A DNA stretch of 64,000 nt, from NCBI GenBank assembly GCA_016786465.1, contig JAEUWC010000002.1, positions 1 to 64,000 on the forward strand. The letters are read 5' to 3'. Shown here piece after piece: positions 58,851 to 64,000 of this stretch. Each line of letters opens with the position of its first letter. The first letter of the stretch is position 1. The notes beneath the pieces are model-generated. The model did not search any database. It was not told the origin of the DNA and worked only from the letters and a program-made list of their open reading frames with translations. The position numbers were made by a program, and so were the translations under genes. The DNA is from Bdellovibrionales bacterium. Its GTDB lineage: Bacteria; Bdellovibrionota; UBA1018.

Positions 58851-61141
58851 TTCAGGGCCTTCTGAAGTTCAAGCGCACCCAAAGCCCAAAGCAAACGGTC
58901 AAACGGAGGGTGGTGAAGAGCGGCCATGTTCAGGTAAATCAGAGCAGTCAAGCGGCGAACTTTTCGGCCGTCCAAACTGTTTTGCTCGATGAATTGAAAA
59001 AGGACCTTTTCCAGTTCTTGCGGGTGCGCGCAGCTGGGGTAAGTGATTTCGGTTTCGATTCCAAAGGGCGTCAATTTTTCTTGAAAGGACATTTCCCCCT
59101 TTTTGATGCGGTCATAATTCAGACAAATCCCGCCCCAAAGTTTGGCTAGATCGTAGTACCAATCGCCCATTTCAACATGACCGCCGAAGTCTTGTCTCCA
59201 ATCGATCAGGGTAAAGCGCTGGGCTTGGGCGTCCCAAAGTACATTGTCAAACTGCAAGTCGCCGTGGAAAAGAACGGGAAAACCCGATTCCATTTCGGTC
59301 CAGTCAAAATTTTTAAGCAGATTACGGGGGTCGGAAACCGTGACCCTGTTCACCTTCCAGGGTTCGGTTCGTGCCGTTTCCGCTGGGTATTTCCGAACGT
59401 ACTGGTCGATCCTTTGAAGGGTTTTTTGGGGGTAAAAGTTATGACAAGCCTTTTTGTACTGACTGGAATCGACCGAAACCTGGGTCCATAAGTTTTCTTT
59501 CAGCCAAGGAAGAAGACGACTGAAGCTTGCGACTGACGAAAGCGTGTAAAGGGTTTCACCGGGAACTTTCTTGTAGGCGTAAAAGTTTCCGTTATGAGCA
59601 TCAATTTTTGGGAACACTTTTGGATTCATCGCGGCTTTTTCAACCCGCTTTCTTGATACCGAAAGATCCCGAAAGTACTTGATGACGCGATCCTGGGTGA
59701 AGAAGATAAATTCGTCGGACTTACTGAAGTCAAAGTTTTCAGTCTTGGCCAGGTGATCCTGATACTGCTTTTGGTTTCCGAAGTCCTTCCATTCAAAAAC
59801 TTTAACTTCCAACTTGGATTTTTGGACCAAGGCCTGAAGTCCGTTTGAAATCTGGGCTTCTCCGGCGATCATTCGGCACGAAGCCAAACCTTCCCAGAAA
59901 ATTTCTGTGTCATACACATAAAGAAGTCCGCTGAAGGCATACGACTGGGGGTCCGACGATTTTTCCTTGTCTAAAATTCGCACGACCTGATTCCTGGAAT
60001 CGACCGTTTTCGAAATCAGATTGCAGTAATTTTCAGATTCCTGAACTTTCACTTGGGATGCGCCCGCCCAGTTCGTCTGCGACTGCATCGGAATGGCCGC
60101 ATCCCAAAGTGTGTCGCAAGGAAGGAAGAAAAAGGGGCCTTGAATCTTTTCGCGGCACTGAAGCAATGAATAGGCGGGTCCAGCGCCAGGGCCTTCAAAA
60201 CGATCGACTTGCACGAATTCGAAACGACGGCCAGGATACGCGCAGGCTAAATAGTCTTGGACCTGATTTCCGTGGTGACCCAAAGCAATGACGACTTTTG
60301 TGTTTTCAGGAAATTTTTCGATCAGATGGCTGAGCAAAGCTTTTCCTTGATAGGGAAGAAGCGCTTTATTGATGTGTGAATAGGCTTCGCCCATTCGGGT
60401 TCCTTTTCCCGAAGTCAGAATGCACACAGTCGCTTGTTGGTGTTCGGATTGAATTCTTCCGTCCGTTCGTTGGCTGTCGTCTTGAATTCGAACCACATCA
60501 TCCAAAAACGGGGTTGACGCTTCATAAAGCAAAAGGTCTGTCAGTGCTTCCAGTCGGTGAACCGTATTGGGGGGCACGTCGATGGACGTGACCGGCGACA
60601 ACGTTTGCTGAACGACTTCCTGTCCGTTTTGGTAATGCAAGGCCGCTTGGCCTTGGAAAAGAACATTGGTTTCTTGCTTCAGTCGGTGAAACTGCAGACT
60701 GGTCCGAGTTCCTTTTCGAATGAAGATTTCTTTAAGTACGAAGTCCGCTTTTTCCCCAGTCACCCAAAGTTCGTAGCCCCAGGGTTTTTCAACCCGTTTG
60801 ATTTGATCCTTCGATGTGATGACCGAAAACAGCCCTTCTTGGCGTGTTTGACGGACGCCAACATAAAGGACTTCGACCGCACCGATGGCCGTAAAGGTTC
60901 GCTCTTGCCGACAGATTTGGATCGCATCACCTGGGCTTAGCGCTTCGCCTGAATCGGTTTGAAGTTTCCCGGATCCCGACTTGACGAAGACGCTGTAGGA
61001 CTGAAGACCTTGAATCTGAATCTTTTGCCCATCTTTTGCCTGAATCATTCCGTAGCGATACTGGTCTTGAATTCCCGGCGCAAAAAGAACGTCGTCCAGG
61101 CGATCCCAGTTCTGGATCCGGTTGCCCCCAAGCGAAATCAC
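58847..61141 (-). CDS. Three-domain cupin / nucleotidyltransferase / phosphotransferase
   Basis: Residues 1-110 are a divergent cupin-like segment. About 112-215 is a mannose-6-phosphate-isomerase-like cupin (E-K-P-W-G-Y-E-L-W and S-L-Q-F-H-R). About 235-470 is a sugar-phosphate nucleotidyltransferase (I-L-T-S-G-K-G-T-R-M and K-A-L-L-P-Y-Q-G-K-A). About 490-764 is an APH/choline-kinase-like phosphotransferase (F-H-G-D-L-Q-F-D-N-V and L-I-D-W-R-Q-D). A single chain could phosphorylate a small alcohol or sugar and then activate it with a nucleotide. It overlaps by 4 bp at both ends with the GatZ-like and SdhL-like genes. Confidence 0.88.
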   Translation of the reverse strand: MISLGGNRIQNWDRLDDVLFAPGIQDQYRYGMIQAKDGQKIQIQGLQSYSVFVKSGSGKLQTDSGEALSPGDAIQICRQERTFTAIGAVEVLYVGVRQTRQEGLFSVITSKDQIKRVEKPWGYELWVTGEKADFVLKEIFIRKGTRTSLQFHRLKQETNVLFQGQAALHYQNGQEVVQQTLSPVTSIDVPPNTVHRLEALTDLLLYEASTPFLDDVVRIQDDSQRTDGRIQSEHQQATVCILTSGKGTRMGEAYSHINKALLPYQGKALLSHLIEKFPENTKVVIALGHHGNQVQDYLACAYPGRRFEFVQVDRFEGPGAGPAYSLLQCREKIQGPFFFLPCDTLWDAAIPMQSQTNWAGASQVKVQESENYCNLISKTVDSRNQVVRILDKEKSSDPQSYAFSGLLYVYDTEIFWEGLASCRMIAGEAQISNGLQALVQKSKLEVKVFEWKDFGNQKQYQDHLAKTENFDFSKSDEFIFFTQDRVIKYFRDLSVSRKRVEKAAMNPKVFPKIDAHNGNFYAYKKVPGETLYTLSSVASFSRLLPWLKENLWTQVSVDSSQYKKACHNFYPQKTLQRIDQYVRKYPAETARTEPWKVNRVTVSDPRNLLKNFDWTEMESGFPVLFHGDLQFDNVLWDAQAQRFTLIDWRQDFGGHVEMGDWYYDLAKLWGGICLNYDRIKKGEMSFQEKLTPFGIETEITYPSCAHPQELEKVLFQFIEQNSLDGRKVRRLTALIYLNMAALHHPPFDRLLWALGALELQKALK

Positions 61142-62289
61142 GGGCTGATCCCTTGGACCAAATTAAAACACGACATGTAGCGCACAATTGCGTGGCGAAT
61201 TTTGTCCTTCAAGTGTTGGCTCAGTGAAATCCCTTTGGCCCCGGTCAGATTTTCAGCTTCTTCGCGAAGCTTAGCAAATTCAGGGGTTCCAAAAACGTAA
61301 TGACCGCAGATGATTGATTTTTCGCGATCAGTCGCTTGGGTTCCCGGCATCATCCATTTTTCAAACTTCTTGGATTCAAACGCCAGCTGAAGAAACTGAT
61401 CGACCCAAGTCTTTGCTCGGATAGACGTCATGACCTGAATCAGGGCCTGAGTTTCAGTTACGCCCAGTTCAGGACCGACGTTGGCGGCATGAATTCCCAA
61501 AAGCGGGTAGTTTCGAAGCGCTTCGTCTGAAAGGTAGTCTGTATTGTGGCCTTTGACGTAGGTTCCGTTTTTTTCGCAAAGCTCGACTAATTTTTTTCCG
61601 TGTCGGCGAAAGTGAATTTCGAACGTGCCGATGTTTCTCATTTCCATGACCTTCGTACCCGTTTGTACAACCATGAAGGTGGGCAAAGGCAGACGGCCTG
61701 ATTCGCAGAACTTCTTCACGCGGTTTAAAACGTATTCGACTTGTTCAGGATTGTTTCCGTCAACGGATTGCTCTTCCGTTCCGATTTCAAAAAGAACGCC
61801 TTTTCCCTTGGATTTCGCGTATTCGTGGCAAAAGCCGTACAGTTCAAATAGACGATCCAAAACTTGGTCGGTCGTCGGCGCGCCTTGGGGATCTAGGCTG
61901 GGATCAATGTGAAGAAGTTGCATTCCCGCGTCGATGTCCGCTTGGTAGGATTTCTTCGCAGATGCCATCGCTGCGCCCAGGTCGATTTTTTTTTGAAATT
62001 CGGTTTCGTTTTGCCAGGGACCGCCGTGGTCTCGCGCCAAAATGACTTTGCGTCCAGGGTCGCGTTCCCGAACGTAGCTTGCGAATTCATCCGTCGACCA
62101 GCGGTTGACGTAACCGCCGCCCAGTGCGCGATCTTCGATTTGTCTTCGGCTGGCAATCAGGATCAGGGGAACATCAAATTCCTGCGCAAGATCGACGGTG
62201 ACGTCGACGCAGTTCTTGCTCATCGGGCCAATTCCCAATTGGGTTTTCTGGGATTCGGCCATCCGTTTTTTGATCTGTTCCAGGGTCAT
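61138..62289 (-). CDS. GatZ/KbaZ-like (tagatose-bisphosphate aldolase-type) protein
   Basis: Features of the GatZ/KbaZ class II family are A-L-G-G-G-Y-V-N-R-W, V-I-L-A-R-D-H-G-G-P-W, H-I-D-P-S, a conserved G-T-E-E-Q segment and a H-N-T-D-Y element. GatZ is called a non-catalytic subunit of tagatose-bisphosphate aldolase, but stand-alone homologues may be active. ATG 62289 is chosen because it follows a compact hairpin and starts the conserved region; an in-frame start at 62334 exists. Its stop overlaps the next gene (ATGA). Likely substrate: a keto-sugar phosphate. Confidence 0.8.
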   Translation of the reverse strand: MTLEQIKKRMAESQKTQLGIGPMSKNCVDVTVDLAQEFDVPLILIASRRQIEDRALGGGYVNRWSTDEFASYVRERDPGRKVILARDHGGPWQNETEFQKKIDLGAAMASAKKSYQADIDAGMQLLHIDPSLDPQGAPTTDQVLDRLFELYGFCHEYAKSKGKGVLFEIGTEEQSVDGNNPEQVEYVLNRVKKFCESGRLPLPTFMVVQTGTKVMEMRNIGTFEIHFRRHGKKLVELCEKNGTYVKGHNTDYLSDEALRNYPLLGIHAANVGPELGVTETQALIQVMTSIRAKTWVDQFLQLAFESKKFEKWMMPGTQATDREKSIICGHYVFGTPEFAKLREEAENLTGAKGISLSQHLKDKIRHAIVRYMSCFNLVQGISP

Positions 62290-62290
62290 A

Positions 62291-62318
62291 GGGGATGCAA
62301 ATGAAACGATGCATCCCC
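62291..62318 (-). promoter_or_regulatory. Leader hairpin immediately before the GatZ-like start
   Basis: GGGGATGCA (62291-62299) and TGCATCCCC (62310-62318) form a perfect 9-bp stem with a 10-nt loop ending one base before the ATG at 62289. The AAGGGG on the 5' arm could be the ribosome site, sequestered in the stem. No T-run follows, so translational control is likelier than termination. Confidence 0.55.
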
Positions 62319-62336
62319 TTTCAGTTGGGGGCAACC

Positions 62337-63815
62337 CTATTTCTTTTGACCCAAGGCGCCATCTTTCGGAATCAATGGGGATAAATCCCAGTAAACATGA
62401 GGGCCCGCGATCGGAACTGGGTATTCCGTGGTGGCGGCGATGTTCAAGTCTTCGACGCCGGTCATCCCTTTTTTGAATTTTCCACAGTAATCCGGGGTAA
62501 TCTTCGGAGCCGCTTCGCCCAAAGGATCGGCGAAGACCAAGGCATTGGCCTTTCGGCGATTCAGTAAAACGACCGAAGCGTGGGGAAGGTCCCAGGCGGC
62601 AAGCCCGTATTTTAAGAAGTCACGCTGGTAGGCTTCTCGGGTCAGGACGGTACAGCCGGGATTCTTTTCTAGGTAATTTTTTAAGAACTGAACGCCCCGA
62701 TTCCAGTGCAGTGAAACTTGAAAGTCGTTGATCACGGCAACCCCAAGTGCGACCGAAGCAACCCAGTCCAAAGTTTTTTGTGCAAAAGCGGCGTTGAATT
62801 CCGCAGTTCTTCTGGCCAAAGGAATCGCAAGTCCGGCGATCAGCGCGGTCATCGGCAGCGCGGTCGTTCGCGCATCAAAGGCTTGTCCCAAAATGTTTTC
62901 TTCAAGCCACCACTGGGCGATCAAAGCGCGGTAAAGCATCCAGATCGTGGCCCCGCCCGTGACTGAAAGAAGTAACCCGTTGGTCCAGCGGTTTCCTCCT
63001 TTTTTCAGAAAAGCCATTCCGATCGAAGGAATCAGGGCAGCACCCAGGATGAATCCGTACACACGAAGTCCCTGGGGGGTGCTTTTGATCGAGCGTAAAA
63101 AGTTTCCCTGGTAGCCATGGGTTGGCCCGATTGCACGATAAACGAGCCAAAAAATTCCCAAGGAAAATAGGGCCAAAAGAAACCATTCCGTCATCCTTGA
63201 CGATTTTGTCGACGCCTTTAGGTCCCGAATCCGAAGCGCGGTGACTAGGACCAAAACCGCAAATCCAAAAACTGCGGGTTCGTAAGAAAGCGCAAGCGCC
63301 AGGGTCAAAATCAATATCGGCAAAGTGTTCGCCCAGTCTTTCAGTCCGTCGATCGGCTTGCGCAAGACCACCAATAGAAAAAGGGGCCAGAACACGGATA
63401 TCGCATCAGGGGCTTCGCCGGTTGCAAATGCCAAAGTCGGTAGGGTGGAAAGCGCTAAAGCCAAAACCGGGAATGCCAAAAGATCCATCCGTTTCTTGGC
63501 CGTAAGAATTTTCCAACAGGCGCCCAGGCTGACCATGGGATGTAGCGAATAAGCAAAGCTCATCATCCCGCTAACAATCGGAGTAATGTCTTCGAAGCGA
63601 TTCTCAAAAGCCCTGAGAAAAAGCACCGCCGGCCACTGAAGCAAGGTGTCGAGCCAACGGACATAGGTAATGTCCCAAAACGGCTTTCGAAGGTGGAAAA
63701 TGAAAAAATACCAGAACGACCCATCGTTCATCATGGGGCGGTGAATCCAAGCTGCGAAAACCAGCTGAAGGGTGCAAAGAATCAATCCGACTAGGATCAG
63801 TGAACGAGCTTTCAT
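62337..63815 (-). CDS. Polytopic membrane protein, GT-C or Wzy-like
   Basis: The 492-residue protein has about eleven hydrophobic segments and an early loop M-N-D-G-S-F-W-Y after TM1, a position where GT-C enzymes place acidic residues. No firm family assignment. The gene ends 47 bp before the GatZ-like start on the same strand, so it probably begins this operon. A role in polymerising or transferring surface sugars is inferred. Confidence 0.7.
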   Translation of the reverse strand: MKARSLILVGLILCTLQLVFAAWIHRPMMNDGSFWYFFIFHLRKPFWDITYVRWLDTLLQWPAVLFLRAFENRFEDITPIVSGMMSFAYSLHPMVSLGACWKILTAKKRMDLLAFPVLALALSTLPTLAFATGEAPDAISVFWPLFLLVVLRKPIDGLKDWANTLPILILTLALALSYEPAVFGFAVLVLVTALRIRDLKASTKSSRMTEWFLLALFSLGIFWLVYRAIGPTHGYQGNFLRSIKSTPQGLRVYGFILGAALIPSIGMAFLKKGGNRWTNGLLLSVTGGATIWMLYRALIAQWWLEENILGQAFDARTTALPMTALIAGLAIPLARRTAEFNAAFAQKTLDWVASVALGVAVINDFQVSLHWNRGVQFLKNYLEKNPGCTVLTREAYQRDFLKYGLAAWDLPHASVVLLNRRKANALVFADPLGEAAPKITPDYCGKFKKGMTGVEDLNIAATTEYPVPIAGPHVYWDLSPLIPKDGALGQKK

Positions 63816-63848
63816 CTTGAATCTGTGTCAAAGTTTAACTTGGAAAAG

Positions 63849-64000
63849 ATGAAGATGACGAGAAGGAAAAGCCAAGGCAGGTTCACCGTTTTTCTTGCAG
63901 TGGTTCTTGCACTGGTCCTGGGCGAAGTTTTTTTTCGGGTCCTGGGAATTTCTTCGGACAACCAGAACCGTGAATTTCATCCCTTCATCGAATTTGGCAA
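63849..64000 (+). CDS. N-terminal fragment of an SGNH-hydrolase-like membrane protein
   Basis: From ATG 63849 the frame stays open to the window end (50 codons). One membrane helix follows a basic stretch (T-R-R-K-S-Q-G-R), then L-G-E-V-F-F-R-V-L-G-I, a pattern common at the start of SGNH/GDSL hydrolases or acetyltransferase partners in glycan clusters. It is divergent from the preceding gene. The identity needs the downstream sequence. Confidence 0.5.
   Translation, partial: MKMTRRKSQGRFTVFLAVVLALVLGEVFFRVLGISSDNQNREFHPFIEFG

Overview
The window reads as chromosome of a Gram-negative, envelope-rich bacterium. The many signal peptides, lipoproteins and outer-membrane barrels, moderate GC, and abundance of secreted proteins without obvious families suggest Bdellovibrionota or a related delta-type lineage. 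That placement is inference; there is no rRNA or marker gene to confirm it. Genes are densely packed with frequent 1-4 bp start/stop overlaps. No intergenic gap exceeds about 300 bp, and I see no CRISPR array, prophage or classical IS. The only mobile-type element is a RAYT (REP-associated tyrosine transposase) unit at 7590-8390.

Layout. (1) 1-12816 is envelope and signalling: a partial Ig-repeat lipoprotein, an operon of OM barrel + SpoIIE phosphatase + FecR-like protein, the RAYT unit, a Fur-family regulator, then an OM barrel coupled to a large lipoprotein. (2) 12821-19962 is a same-strand run of lipid-type redox enzymes: a 2OG-Fe(II) oxygenase with an unusual C-terminal domain, two desaturases, a Rieske oxygenase, a GNAT-like protein, a GH3-type adenylating amide synthetase and an Mpo1/DUF962-like protein. 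It is a candidate pathway for an unusual acyl compound. (3) 19959-34913 is mixed: two secreted proteins, an S1P-lyase-like PLP enzyme coupled to a response regulator, a cyclophilin, initiator tRNA, AzlCD with a zinc-ribbon protein, MFS, TM2, DUF817 and a phospholipase D. (4) 34885-41846 (minus strand) is a likely operon running from a MotB/OmpA-like coiled-coil protein through a MotA/TolQ-like channel and a cyclic-nucleotide-binding protein to a secreted HExxH metalloprotease and a YheT-type hydrolase. It is a candidate ion-driven envelope motor. (5) 41962-45110 holds a CBS protein and adenosylhomocysteinase behind a clear SAH riboswitch, followed by a metallophosphoesterase.

(6) 46508-64000 is a surface-glycan region. 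It contains GT-C-type membrane proteins, two GT2 enzymes, an SDR and a GMC oxidoreductase, the SxtJ/carbamoyltransferase/DUF5989 trio, a radical SAM-SPASM/nucleotidyltransferase/TMTC-like trio, and a tightly coupled three-gene set (GatZ/KbaZ-like aldolase protein, cupin-nucleotidyltransferase-kinase fusion, SdhL-type shikimate-dehydrogenase-like protein). That last set looks like a compact, possibly undescribed route to an activated small polyol or sugar building block.

The three best candidates for undescribed systems are the coupled trio at 58059-62289, the motor operon at 34885-41846 and the lipid cluster at 12821-19962. All functional statements come from reading motifs; no database search was run.
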